DNA from: Caprimulgus europaeus
Lineage: Eukaryota; Chordata; Aves; Caprimulgiformes; Caprimulgidae
Direction: 5' to 3'
DNA length: 64,000 bases
Assembly (NCBI GenBank): GCA_907165065.1
Contig: OU015524.1
Location: 930,001-994,000 of the forward strand
Made by a program: the position numbers and the translations under genes. Positions 12,011 to 21,960 of the stretch are shown in pieces. The notes beneath the pieces are model-generated. The model saw only the letters and a program-made list of their open reading frames with translations, was not told the origin of the DNA and ran no database searches. The first letter of the stretch is position 1. Every line of letters starts with the position of its first letter.

Positions 12011-13169
12011 TGTCTATCAGTTACAAGGACATGACTTTGCCACTAAGAGATAACAAAAGAGGAAGTCAGCCAGTGGCCTCTCCATGCAAGATGCATCTTC
12101 TCCAGAGAAGCTCTGGGCTGGAGTGGATCAGATGGACTGCGGTAGGACCTCCTGGCAGAGTGCCTGGCATGGGCTGCAGCAGTACATTTATCCACACTGA
12201 TTAGATTAGAATTATTAATAGGGGTCTATGGAGTGGAGCAAAGGGTCATTTAGAGTTTAATTCTGTTCTCAGATAACTTCATTTCAGCTGATGGGATTGT
12301 TATTGTAGGGGTTTTATATGTTTATAGGAAACAATATACTCAATAATGAAGTCATGCATCCTTCTGCAAGATTAGGAGAGCTATTGTGTAGCTGGAGTGA
12401 AGTCTTCACGATCGTGTTAATTAAGTAATAGTGATTTGACTTTGTCTCCTCATAAAATGCATTTAAGAAGTGACTAAAAGCTGCTGAGAAAGTGTTCCCT
12501 CAATAGAAATATATAGCAAAACAAGCAAGAAATGAAAGCAGCCTTGGACTGAGTAAACAGAACTGCTGACGTGATGCTTTTAGTGAAGGAGGACAACAGC
12601 TTGGCCTGGAGTTTCAGCTTTCTGCTCTGTCAATATAAGTGCCTGTCAGTTTAGTGTGGAATATCCTGGGGTCTTTTTTCCCTTGTCCTCAGTTCCAGTA
12701 AATGTGGAGGGAAAGATTAAGCTGTGGTATTTCTGGCATGTTTATATATCTCAGTCCTTTGTTTCAAGCTTCAGACCATGAAGTTGGAGGTTACGTCCAG
12801 CTTCTTCAGAGTGGGTGCCCAAAGCGAGACGTTGCAATCCGTGTTTCAGAGGACAGAGAGACGTGGCCTGATCTGGAGGGGTGACGGGCAGGGCTGCTGG
12901 GGGTTTGCAGGGCAGGGTTTGCAGGTGTTGGTGAGCGGGGCCTATTGAGCTGCTCTCTGAGGGAAATGCGGGAGTCAGTCTGGTGTCAAACGTTGCACAC
13001 CAGAAGTGTTCTCTTCTGAAATGCAGTTGTCTGGGTTTCACACAGCGTGTCACGCTGTTCCCAATAACACAGCTAAGGCTCTGTCACTAGGTACCTTATC
13101 TTCAAGGGCTTAGAGTGTGGTGATAAAATTTTTCTGAGAAGTTTAATTTTGCCTGTTTTTCACTGGCTG
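12011..13169. other. noncoding DNA, AT-rich between about 12190 and 12480
   Basis: The 12190-12480 part contains ATTAGAATTATTAATAG, TTAATTAAGTAATAG and CAATAATGAAGTCATGC words and could belong to the same regulatory domain as 11640-12010. The rest shows nothing that I can name. Confidence 0.35.
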
Positions 13170-13250
13170 GGAACCAGCATCTTCCATGGTGTAAATTGGA
13201 CCCTTTCCATTCACTTCAGTGGGGCTGCAGTAACATACACCATTTGAAAT
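13170..13250. repeat. degenerate palindromic amniote repeat (short hairpin element)
   Basis: The order 'ccagcatcttccatgg', 'tgtaaattgg', 'ccattcacttcagtgg', 'acataca' and 'ccatttgaaatc' follows the plan of an old amniote repeat. In that plan, arms reading about 'ccagatcctcagctgg-tgtaaat' flank a 'ccattgacttcaatgg' centre. The central 'ttcacttcagtggggc' and the mirrored GGTGTA/TACACC are visible. The copy is diverged and its edges are approximate. Confidence 0.45.
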
Positions 13251-15160
13251 CAAATTAAGCAGTAAGCATGGAATGTGGAAAAGCAGTGTATTAATGCTTC
13301 GGGATAGGATTTCAACTGCAAGTGAGGGAAGTCTCTCGTTCATGACCCCAAGATGTGACCACAGAATAAATAATAAATCCTGACAAGAGAAAACACTTCC
13401 TTATCCCTCTGAAGGTAGTATTCTCTGTTAGCAAGAAAGCTGATCCCATCTTAGCTTCTCAGGCAGAATGGTGCAGCTAGAAGTTCGTCAAGCAGATGCT
13501 CAATGGGATGGTAATTAATGAGGGTAAAGAAAGTCACACCATTTCCAAAATGGCCATGAGCTTGTGCAGCAAAGGGTTTTTAAAACAGAGGTGTTTATCT
13601 CCTGGGCTTTGCGAGCCTGTGTGACAACCCATTGGTGTGATAAACTGTGAGTGCTCCAAAGGAGCTATCATGGTCAGCTGTGTCATTGATGTGTTGGCTC
13701 CGGGTGATTTACCGTGCGTGGTGTATAAAATAACTCAGCAGAGCTGCTGTGGGCTGTGGATCAGATCTGTACTGAAAGAACCCCAGGAAGGCAACTAGAC
13801 CTGTTGCTCTGAAGCCAATCTAGGTACAGCAGGTTTGTCACTGACATGGTTACACCAGCTGGCTGTGGCTTGAAGCAATATGTTTTCAAATTTTTAAGTG
13901 GATGTGAAATATATTTGGGGATCACTTGAATACTTTTATCTATTTTCTCTTTAAGTTTATTATGTCACTGAGAAAGCAAAAGCAAATGTTAAAATAGTTT
14001 AGTTAAAATAGTTTATAATCAGCCAGCTGTGAAAAGGGGATGGAAGATGAAGCAGATGTGCCTACCACCATGCTTCTCCTTTTCTTGGTCTACAGAAAAG
14101 TGTGCTGGTTCAGGAAAGAAAGATGCAGTTATTAAAAACTAACCATACTTGGAGGGAATCTTGTTCTGCGTCGGTCTGGTGTTCATTTTCTCCAGGAGAT
14201 GAGTGCTCTGAGAGTTTGGGAACTTCTGTTGTGAGGACTTGCGCCATCCCATCGCTCTGGGAGTGAAGAACTGGAGATCTGGTTTGTCTCTGTGCTGGGA
14301 GTGTTTTAACAATTCTGGTCTCCATTTGAATTTTGGCCACTCTATCTATGTGTCCAAGAATTTATGCCTTTTCCTGGCTGTGTGTCCCATGACTTCAGGA
14401 ATTTGCCAGCCAGCGTGAAGACTATTTTAATGAAAATCTCTTTCAAAATTCAGTTTCCACTGTAGGGGCCCTACCTCCAGCTCTGTTGATTCCCAGTGAC
14501 TCTGGCAGGAGTCAGAGGGAATAGTGCTATGAAGAGAAAGCTTTAACAAACAATTCAAAATCCATAAAGACAAACAACAAATAATCTTCCTTCGATGAGT
14601 TTTAGGTCACATTTTCAGCAAGGTGTAGTCCCTCACACTGTCTTGGTAGTGAAATCTCCCTGTGCTGGCCTGGAAACTTTGCCTGTGCCTCGTTTTTATT
14701 GGACTTCTGTCCAGCCAGCTGCTCCGTTGGGTTTCTTATTTTCTTCTGAGGACCTTGTTGACTGTGCTTCATAGGATTTTATTTAGGCTTTTGTATTGAT
14801 GAAGGTAATGGTAATACAGTGGGAGAGAGCCTTGAGGTGGGATTTCAGGGCACTTCATCTCCTCTGGAAACATCAGTGCCAGGCTGCAGGTCTCAGGGCA
14901 GTTGCCGGCAGCCCGATGGCTTCATTCCTGTGTTGGAGGTAGAAAACTAACCTGCACAGGGCAGAATATGTCACTGGGGAAGTGGGACCAAACCTCACCC
15001 ACCCGCCCAGTGCTGTGTCCATGGGTGCTCTGGGGAGGCTCCCAAGGGTCTGATGGGTGCTTAGAGAGACATTGGCAGCGGAGAAGTAAATGTGGGCTGG
15101 CCAGGTTTGCCTCTCACCTGTGCTCTTGGACCTGTTCATGAGCTCAGCTGGCAGGAGAGG
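13251..15160. other. single-copy noncoding DNA
   Basis: No gene or named repeat was recognised. A minus-strand open frame of 215 codons (14873-15520) overlaps the right end and the 37-bp repeat. It has no recognisable domain and ends in low-complexity Pro/His-rich peptide caused by the repeat. Confidence 0.55.
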
Positions 15161-15271
15161 GAGACAGAGGGCAGCAGTGGGTGGTGTGGGTGGCAAGGAG
15201 ACAGAGGACGGCAGTGGGTGGTGTGGGTGGCAGGGAGACAGGGGATGGCAGTGGGTGGTGTGGGTGACAGG
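15161..15271. repeat. 37-bp tandem repeat, 3 copies
   Basis: The word GAGACA opens each unit at 15161, 15198 and 15235, exactly 37 bp apart. The units share GGCAGTGGGTGGTGTGGG and differ by a few substitutions. The repeat is G-rich on the plus strand with several GGG/GTGG runs. A small GC-rich minisatellite seed with no sign of coding. Confidence 0.95.
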
Positions 15272-16754
15272 TCTGCCCACGCAGCCCTCCTGCCCTGGGG
15301 AGAGAGGCCTGGGCCCGGCTGTCCTGCTGGCAGCTCCCATGGCAGGCTTGTGTTTTGAAACCTGCTTGGTGTTGTGGGGTTTTTTGGCTAAATATAATTC
15401 AACTATAAAAAAAAAGCGCAAACCCTTAAAAGCTTCGAAGTGGCCAGAAGGATTCATTCCTCTGACAAGTAACTTTAAAAACATGTCTTCAATTGAGTCC
15501 ATGTGTCTGCTTTCAGACAATTTCTACTGGAAATGCCTTCACAAGTAGAGGCATTGCTGTAAATAATCAGATTTCAAACACTACAACTCCTAGTCATTTT
15601 GAATATAGTCCTGGAGTTGGAATAACAAACATAAAACCGGCTGCCCTAATACAGAAAAAGGAACTGTAAAGACATCAGCAAAATCCAAACCATGAAATGC
15701 TGCCAACTTAAGGCAAAGTAAACTGAGAGCAATAAATCAAGCTGAAACACATATTTTATTGTGGACTGAACAATACAGGGCCTGACGTTTCCACAGGCAA
15801 GGCACAAACATCCTTTTACTATCAAAACCAAAAGCTTTTAAAGCTTCAAAAGGAGCTGCAGGCAAAGGAGCAAATAATAAATGACAGGCAGAGCTGGTCT
15901 GACAGGGCTTTGCGGGTTGTGTTGTGGAGGTCTTCGAAGACTCACAGATGTCAGCCCGCCCTGCAAGCGTCACTGCTGGCCGTGCCATCCCCAGCTGCTA
16001 GCACTTGCAGAGCTTTGGGCAGGTGAGCTAAAACAACTTCGCAAGTGACCTCCCTACAGCTGAGCTGCTGGGCACTGGGGGTTTTTGTTGAAGATGCTGA
16101 AATCAAGCTTCTGGTAGAGATTTAAGCCAACACTTTGAGCTTGCAGTGGGCACTGCTGGCAGGGACAGCTCAGCTGAGGGGAGGGACCTACTCGAGGTCT
16201 TCTGGCTTGGTTGCAGTTAGTCATGAGCTCGTGCCCACGTTGTTGCTGTGAGCCCTAATTCTGCAGCCGCTGACTGAGCCCAGTGGATGACGTTGGGTTT
16301 TGCTTTTTAGCGTAATTCTACTTTATAGTTCATGGTGTCAGTTCCTCTGGAACCTCATACCCGGAGCAAATATCCCTTGGCTGCTGTGAGCCGGAGTTTT
16401 CCCAACCAAAGGCAGGCAGCCTTTCAGCAATGGGGAAGAAGATCCTAGCTGCTCTCCCCTTCTGTGCGGAGGAGAAGCAGAGAGGCTGTTACAGTGTGTT
16501 CCGCTCACATCTGAGCAGCCTGGGCACTTTGTCATCCTTTGAAACATACTTCAGAGGACTTCATGATGGTACCTGGGTCTTACTGGTTCCCTTTGCACCC
16601 CAGTTTGCGATGCAATCACGTGCTGGAGCTGGGAAGGCGACTGCAGCTGGCAGAGGCCTGTGACCACCGTTCCTGTGCCTCGTCTCCGCTGGGCGCGTCC
16701 GCAGGCTGCTGTGGCTGACGTTTGGCCCACACAGGAAGATAAGAATTAAGACTA
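15272..16754. other. single-copy noncoding DNA
   Basis: No gene or repeat recognised. The first 100 bases remain GC-rich from the minisatellite flank; 15590-15880 is AT-rich. Confidence 0.55.
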
Positions 16755-16965
16755 AAAGGAACTTCCTAAGTCATCAAGTCCTGTCCCCTGCTGTTGAAGG
16801 CAACCACATCGTATGATGTCTTTCAAACACTTATCTAGTTCCATCTTGAAACCATTTAGGTTTCTTGCCCTCACTACTCCTACTGAGAGGCTGTCTTTCT
16901 TCTCTTGGTTATAAACCTTCTTCTAATTTCCAGCCTAAGTATGTCCAGGGCAGTTTAAGCTGTGT
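16755..16965 (-). mobile_element. ancient CR1/L3-type LINE 3' fragment
   Basis: Read on the plus strand, the block runs AAGGAACTTCCTAAG, TCATCAAGTCC, CCATCTTGAAACC, CTGAGAGGCTGTC, TTCTTCTAATTTCCAG and CCTAAGTATGTCCAGG. This is the order seen in the reverse complement of old CR1/L3-type LINE 3' ends of reptiles and birds ('gggacct..atcatctagtcc', then 'ttcttcctaatttccagcctaa'). The element is therefore on the minus strand and truncated. Divergence is high, which indicates an old, inactive copy. The exact subfamily cannot be fixed by eye. Confidence 0.65.
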
Positions 16966-18499
16966 TTAATAGATACTGAGAAAATAAATTAGTCACCAAC
17001 TTGCTTTTATTTATGTGCATCAAGCTTTGATACACATGTCCAGGGCCCCTCTGCTGCCGTATGTGTTTTGTGCTCGAGGGAGGGAAGGGGCAGCCCTGCC
17101 GGCTGCCTGCTCTGTGCCCCGGTTCCGGGAGGAGAGGGTGGCCTGGGCAGTCAGGGGGAAACGGGGGGCAAAAGGGGGCAAGTGCAGAAGGAAAGTGAGG
17201 AATGGGGAAGGAGAAGACAGCTGAGCCAGGGCAAGGGTCAGGAGCAAGGTGTTGGAGGCAGTGAGGTCTGATAATGAGCAGCAGAGAAAGTTTGAAACAG
17301 AACGTGAGGGGAAAGGCACTTTTAAGTAAAATAAACAGTGATGCAGATAAAGCATAAGCAAGCAAGAAATAATGTTTAGACAACAGGCAAGCAGATGAGA
17401 AGGAATGCAAGGTAAAAGAGGGAGGATTGGCAAAGCCTTTAGAGCGGGGAAAAAAGAGCAATTCAGAGATGAAAACCAAAACTCTTTCAAGTGCTGGGGT
17501 GTCCCAGTTGTTGGGGCAGACTGCAGGTCTGCTGCACAAGCTGGCTGGAGCTCTTCTCCCAGCTGCAGGTCCCAAGAAAGAGAAGTGCAGGCTTAGTCTT
17601 AAAGAAAAAAAAATCTCTAGAGGCAAACCCGTGTTTTTCTAAGAATATTTTAATATTATTTCTGTGGAAGGTGGGAACTTGAAGAGGGAAAGAAGAGTCC
17701 AGAGTTGTTAGTTGGTGTTTGCTGGTACTCAGCAGAGCTCCTCGCTCCGCTGGTCTGTGAGAAGTTGTCATCATTAATATGGCACATGTGAGTACTAAAG
17801 GAGAAGCCATCCCTCTTCCTCAAAGCACACTTTAAATGGGGAAGGACAGTTCCTAATGGTGATGCATACTCTGCGTGTGGTGCTGATGTGATGTTAAGCC
17901 ACGGGCACGCGGCCAGCAGGCAGAGCGAGGGTGGCTCTGGCTGTGGGCTCGCCAGTATTTATTGCAGCCAGTAAATGGAAATGGGGTTTCGGTCATCAGT
18001 GGGAGATCAGTGGCGATAACACTGGCTCTGCTGTCAGTTCTCCTCCTCTCCACAGAATACAGTTTAGAAGTTTCTTTTTCCTTGCCTTATGCTGGAACTC
18101 AAGGAGAAGGGACCTTTTCTGACAGCAGTTCCTGGATTTCAAAACCAAAACTTGAACTGCGTTCCTCTCAAGCTAAAGAGAAGCAAAGCCTTTATGTTTT
18201 TTAGATGAGACTCTTGTTTGGGAGTCCAGTCCCCATCTGCAAATTAGCCAGAATTCATTCAACAGCATCAATCTTGCATCACTGTGGGGTTTTCAGAGGA
18301 CTGTAAGATGTTCCTTTATTACTTTTTTTCCCTCCCCAGATACACACATATGAAATCAATGTTTTCTGTCTTTATAGCAAGAGAGCCAGTTTCCATCAAG
18401 CCAATTAATGAACGGGAGGCGATGTTCAGTGTGTGTAGCAGGGGCTGCTGTCTGATGGGTGAGCTGGGGGCATTGCCTGCGTCTTAGTACAAGTCATCA
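16966..18499. other. noncoding DNA with a purine-rich stretch
   Basis: From about 17150 to 17480 the plus strand is strongly purine-rich (GGGGAA, GGAAAG, AGCAAGAAAT words). The complement is therefore pyrimidine-rich, and this keeps a 223-codon minus-strand frame (16955-17626) open with a Leu/Ser/Pro/Phe-rich peptide. No domain is visible. 17640-18499 shows nothing recognisable. Confidence 0.5.
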
Positions 18500-18849
18500 G
18501 GTGGCAAATTCACCAAGGAGCCTGCCAGCTGTTTAACTTCATTACAGTTTATCATTATGTCGACTTCCTTTTTTTATTTCTCCATTTAATCACCTACTAT
18601 CATTTTTATCGGCTTGTCGGGGTGTGGGAGAGAGCGGTGGGGAATTTGTTTCACCTCCTCATAGTACATGTCAGTTTTGGTAAAATGTTATGGCAAGTTT
18701 ATGTCTGTCCTACTTTGAAAAATAAGATTCAAGTGAACTAATTAAGCCTGTGAGTATCAAAGCATCTAATTACTGTTAACTCTTACATGTAAAACCATGA
18801 TAGGTGTCCTCAGTGCAAGATACATTTCTGTGTTGTTTTAAATGCACAG
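18500..18849. promoter_or_regulatory. AT-rich candidate regulatory stretch
   Basis: Unique AT-rich sequence with TTCATTACAGTTTATCATTATG, cut here only for description, near 18538-18559, then CCATTTAATCACC and GAACTAATTAAGCC further on. Homeodomain-like cores recur but there is no test of conservation. It ends in a splice-acceptor-like sequence directly before the next entry. Confidence 0.25.
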
Positions 18850-18907
18850 TGAACCAGTACCTGGTCGCCAGGCGGCTGCTCAAAGACGGCACCTTCCCAG
18901 CTCAAAG
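18850..18907 (+). other. candidate small coding-like exon, unproven
   Basis: The sequence is preceded by a T-rich stretch ending in AATGCACAG (18841-18849), which is acceptor-like. It ends with CAAAG followed by GTCACT, a weak donor-like site. The frame that begins with the third base reads NQYLVARRLLKDGTFPAQ with a codon choice typical of real exons (CTG GTC GCC AGG CGG CTG CTC AAA GAC GGC ACC TTC), in sharp contrast to the AT-rich flank. I do not recognise the peptide. No partner exon was identified. It could be a chance GC-rich patch or part of a longer GC-rich segment, since the same frame continues to a stop shortly after. Confidence 0.2.
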
Positions 18908-20142
18908 GTCACTCGCTTTTGATTGAAGCAGGTTTGTGTCAGCATGACAAGGTCTGTCACAGACCATCAGAGAGCTGACACCAGTTCCAAAGGTACCTTC
19001 ATCACCAGTTTGATGAGGCATCAGCCCAAACCGCTCTTCATGCCTGAGAGCTTGGCCACCAGAGTCAAGCTTCCCCACGGGCCACATGTGTGTTCTGGGT
19101 GTGGAAATGGGTTGTGATTGTGGTGGAGAGCTAACAGTTGGTTAACTCGTACTAGATTTTAAGAGAGCAATTAATAGCAAGGTTGGAAATGGAAATTGTA
19201 GCTATTTAACATTTGCCTATATGCCATGGCTGCTGTCAGATCCTGTGCTTGCCGTGGGAGTACATTCTTGCACGAACATCAATCTAGAAATAGCCGTTGT
19301 TAAAGAAAAAATAAATCCTGTAGGCTTACAAGGTATCCAGATTCAGATATCCTGTAACGTTATGAATTTAGGCTGGGGCCATGCCTGCAGTGTTGCTCAT
19401 CTTTTGATTCAGAAAATGGCTGGTTTGGCACATTCCAAGGTGATACTGAGCAGTCATCACATCTCCTTCTTCAAGAAACTACTTTGCAGCAGTGATCCAA
19501 GTTTCACTGGAGATTACTGTTTGCAAATAGACCATATAAATCACACTTTCCCCACCTCCTCCTCTGCCAGCTCTTCGTCTAGTGGCTGCAGTCAGAAAAT
19601 TACCTCTACCCCAGAAGGTCAGGACAAGTGCTACCCATGGTGACATCCCCTTCTGTGGCATCTCCAGTCCAGGTCCCCGGGGGACTGGAGCTGTGCTGAT
19701 TGTTCTCCAAATGACTGTATTTCTCTAACAGGCTTTAGTGGCTCAAAAATGCACTCTGTTCCTGACCTTCTCGGGTCTCTCAGCTGGCACTTTTCCACCA
19801 TGCCATCAAACTGGATGCTGTAACCTTTTAAAAAACGTTGTTAACTTGGTTAGAATCACAGATGCATTTTAGGTTTGATTTTTCTTTTAGAAATTCGAAA
19901 TTACACCGCATATTGGAACAGCCTGGTTTGGCTTGGAGCCATTCTGATAGATGTCATATTGCTAAACAAGATGGGCTTAGAAACACGCCTAGATGTTGCC
20001 TTTTTTATTTCCAACAAATACAAGCAGTAGATTAACATTTGGCTGACCCTGGCGGCGATTGCTGAGTGTAACGTTCAGAGCAGTGCCCCGCTCTGCTGCT
20101 CCGGGTGCTCCACGGGGGAGGTGGTTTCCACGCAGCGTTCCC
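18908..20142. other. single-copy noncoding DNA
   Basis: No gene or named repeat recognised. A 140-codon plus-strand frame at 19221-19643 contains a Ser run and no domain, and I regard it as chance. Confidence 0.55.
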
Positions 20143-20768
20143 AGCTGCACAGGCTGTGGGCATTTCTGCGGCGGGAGCCACGGGCCGTGGGCATTTCTGC
20201 GGCGGGAGCCACGGACCGTGGGCATTTCTGCGGCGGGAGCCACAGGCCGAGGGCGTTTCTGCGGCGGGAGCCACGGGCCGTGGGCATTTCTGCGGCGGGA
20301 GCCACAGGCCGAGGGCATTTCTGCGGCGGGAGCCACGGGCCGTGGGCATTTCTGCGGCGGGAGCCACGGGCCGTGGGCATTTCTGCGGCGGGAGCCACGG
20401 GCCGAGGGCGTTTCTGCGGCGGGAGCCACGGGCCGAGGGCGTTTCTGCGGCGGGAGCCACGGGCCGAGGGCGTTTCTGCGGCGGGAGCCACGGGCCGAGG
20501 GCATTTCTGCGGCGGGAGCCACGGGCCGTGGGCATTTCTGCGGCGGGAGCCACGGGCCGAGGGCGTTTCTGCGGCGGGAGCCACGGGCCGAGGGCGTTTC
20601 TGCGGCGGGAGCCACGGGCCGAGGGCATTTCTGCGGCGGGAGCCACAGACCGAGGGCATTTCTGCGGCGGGAGCCACAGACCGAGGGCGTTTCTGCGGCG
20701 GGAGCCACGGGCCGTGGGCATTTCTGCAGCGGGAGCCACAGGCCGAGGGCATTTCTGCGGCGGGAGCC
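20143..20768. repeat. 31-bp CpG-rich minisatellite, about 20 copies
   Basis: The word TTCTGCGGCGGGAGCC recurs from 20164 to 20753 at exact 31-bp steps (19 steps, 589 bp), so no unit has gained or lost a base. This 16-bp core is invariant except for one unit (TTCTGCAGC near 20722). Variation is confined to the linker: AC(G/A)G(G/A)CCG followed by TGGGCAT, AGGGCGT or AGGGCAT. Calling these linker classes A, B and C, the order is AAABACAABBBCABBCCBAC. The run ABBBC-ABBC hints at duplication of blocks of four to five units. Since 31 leaves remainder 1 on division by 3, every frame cycles through the same 31-residue peptide. This produces overlapping open frames of 216-281 codons on both strands, and I do not regard any of them as genes. 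The array is dense in CpG and in GGG runs. Confidence 0.98.
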
Positions 20769-21157
20769 TGACCTCCTGGCAGCAGAGCGACGGCGTCCAA
20801 ACCGCGTGGCCAACCCACGCTACGGGGGCTTTGCCCAACCCGCTTGTGTGGGCAGCGGCAAGGCGTTCCTGGAGCTAGCCCTTTGCTTGCAGGTAGTTGC
20901 CTAGAAATCATACTTTTGTGTCACTTATAAAGTTTATGTGATATTCTGCCCCAAAAAGCTTTCCGTGACCAGGGAAGCCCGCGCCGAAAAGTGTGTGAGC
21001 AAGCGACAGAGTCACGTCACGTGAGAGAAAATTAAACTTTCATGTCTTGTAAATGAAATGTACATTGGGGACCCTCGCAGGGACCTCCGCGTTCTGTGAT
21101 TGTTTGATTGGAGCTAAAGCCCTAAATTGTTGAGCCACGGCGGCCTGTACCACGTCC
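20769..21157. other. spacer between the two minisatellites
   Basis: The first 110 bases are GC-rich unique sequence with several CpGs (GAGCGACGGCG, CCCACGCTACGGGGG). From about 20900 the sequence is ordinary mixed DNA with AGTCACGTCACGTGAG near 21010, which includes a CACGTG E-box. No repeat unit bridges the arrays. Confidence 0.6.
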
Positions 21158-21507
21158 GCTGTGGGCACTGCCTCGCTGTGGGCACTGCCTCTCTGCGGGC
21201 GCTGCCTCGCTGCGGGCACTGCCTCGCTGCGGGCACTGCCTCTCTGTGGGCACTGCCTCTCTGCGGGCACTGCCTCTCTGCGGGCACTGCCTCGCTGTGC
21301 GCACTGCCTCGCTGCGGGCACTGCCTCGCTGTGGGCACTGCCTCGCTGTGGGCACTGCCTCGCTGCGGGCACTGCCTCGCTGCGGGCACTGCCTCTCTGC
21401 GGGCACTGCCTCTCTGCGGGCACTGCCTCGCTGTGCGCACTGCCTCGCTGTGGGCACTGCCTCGCTGTGGGCACTGCCTCGCTGCGGGCACTGCCTCGCT
21501 GCGGGCC
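21158..21507. repeat. 17-bp CpG-rich minisatellite, about 20.5 copies with an 8-unit higher-order period
   Basis: The unit GGGCACTGCCTCGCTGY begins at 21163 and repeats at exact 17-bp steps to 21503 (20 steps, 340 bp). Variants are CTCGCTG versus CTCTCTG, a final T or C, and a rare GTGCGCAC junction that appears twice, 136 bp (8 units) apart near 21299 and 21435. Comparing units 6-12 with units 14-20 gives agreement at all but two sites, so a block of about 8 units was duplicated. As 17 leaves remainder 2 on division by 3, all frames cycle through one 17-residue peptide, giving open frames on both strands with no coding meaning. Confidence 0.98.
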
Positions 21508-21654
21508 GCGACGGCGAGCAAATGGAGCTGGTTTTGGAGAACTGCTATTGACAGTAAAATTCTAATTTTGCTCCAGCTCCCCGAACAGATGTACCTCAGA
21601 GTCCAGAGCCTGCAATGCTTAACTGCAGCTACTCAGCTGTGACCTTCAGCCTCA
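21508..21654. other. flank of the 17-bp array
   Basis: Unique sequence that starts with a short CpG-rich remnant (GGGCCGCGACGGCGAGC) and then becomes ordinary. Nothing recognised. Confidence 0.6.
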
Positions 21655-21960
21655 GGCTCACTGCAATAAAATTTTCATGCAACCATATGGAAGAATATTT
21701 TAATAGAGATTTACTGTCAGTAACTGTCCCAGAGGAGCAAATAAGGAAGCTGTAACATATTGCGTACAGTAAATCAAGGGGACTTCAATGGAAAAACGAA
21801 ACCTCCCCCAGGCAAGCATCTTTAAAATTACAGGCAACACTTTGTACAAATATGTGTACAAAGGACTCGGTACGCACTCGGTTAGGCAACTCAAAATGGT
21901 TTTGATTTGAAGATATATTTATTAGAATTTATTTATTGTCTCTGTAAGCACTAATGGAGG
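21655..21960. promoter_or_regulatory. AT-rich candidate conserved element beside the minisatellites
   Basis: Unique AT-rich sequence with AATAAAATTTTCATGC, GAATATTTTAATAGAG and ATATTTATTAGAATTTATTTATTG words. AATAAA at about 21665 is a polyadenylation-signal word but no transcript can be argued from it. The contrast with the GC-rich arrays to the left is sharp. Confidence 0.25.

Noticed and set aside
14873-15520. 215-codon minus-strand frame
   Set aside because: Includes the 37-bp repeat, has no domain, and overlaps plus-strand frames of similar length.
16955-17626. 223-codon minus-strand frame
   Set aside because: It lies on a purine-rich plus strand; the Leu/Ser/Pro/Phe-rich peptide follows from pyrimidine bias.
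20059-20911. Overlapping frames of 216-281 codons on both strands, as a possible repeat protein
   Set aside because: They exist only because a 31-bp unit without stop in one frame cycles through all frames. No start context, splice signal or domain supports any of them.
10915-21507. Regular direct repeats as a CRISPR array
   Set aside because: Units are head-to-tail without unique spacers, and the window is vertebrate DNA.
21040-21642. Frames of 101-171 codons across the 17-bp array
   Set aside because: Product of the tandem repeat; both strands are open alike.
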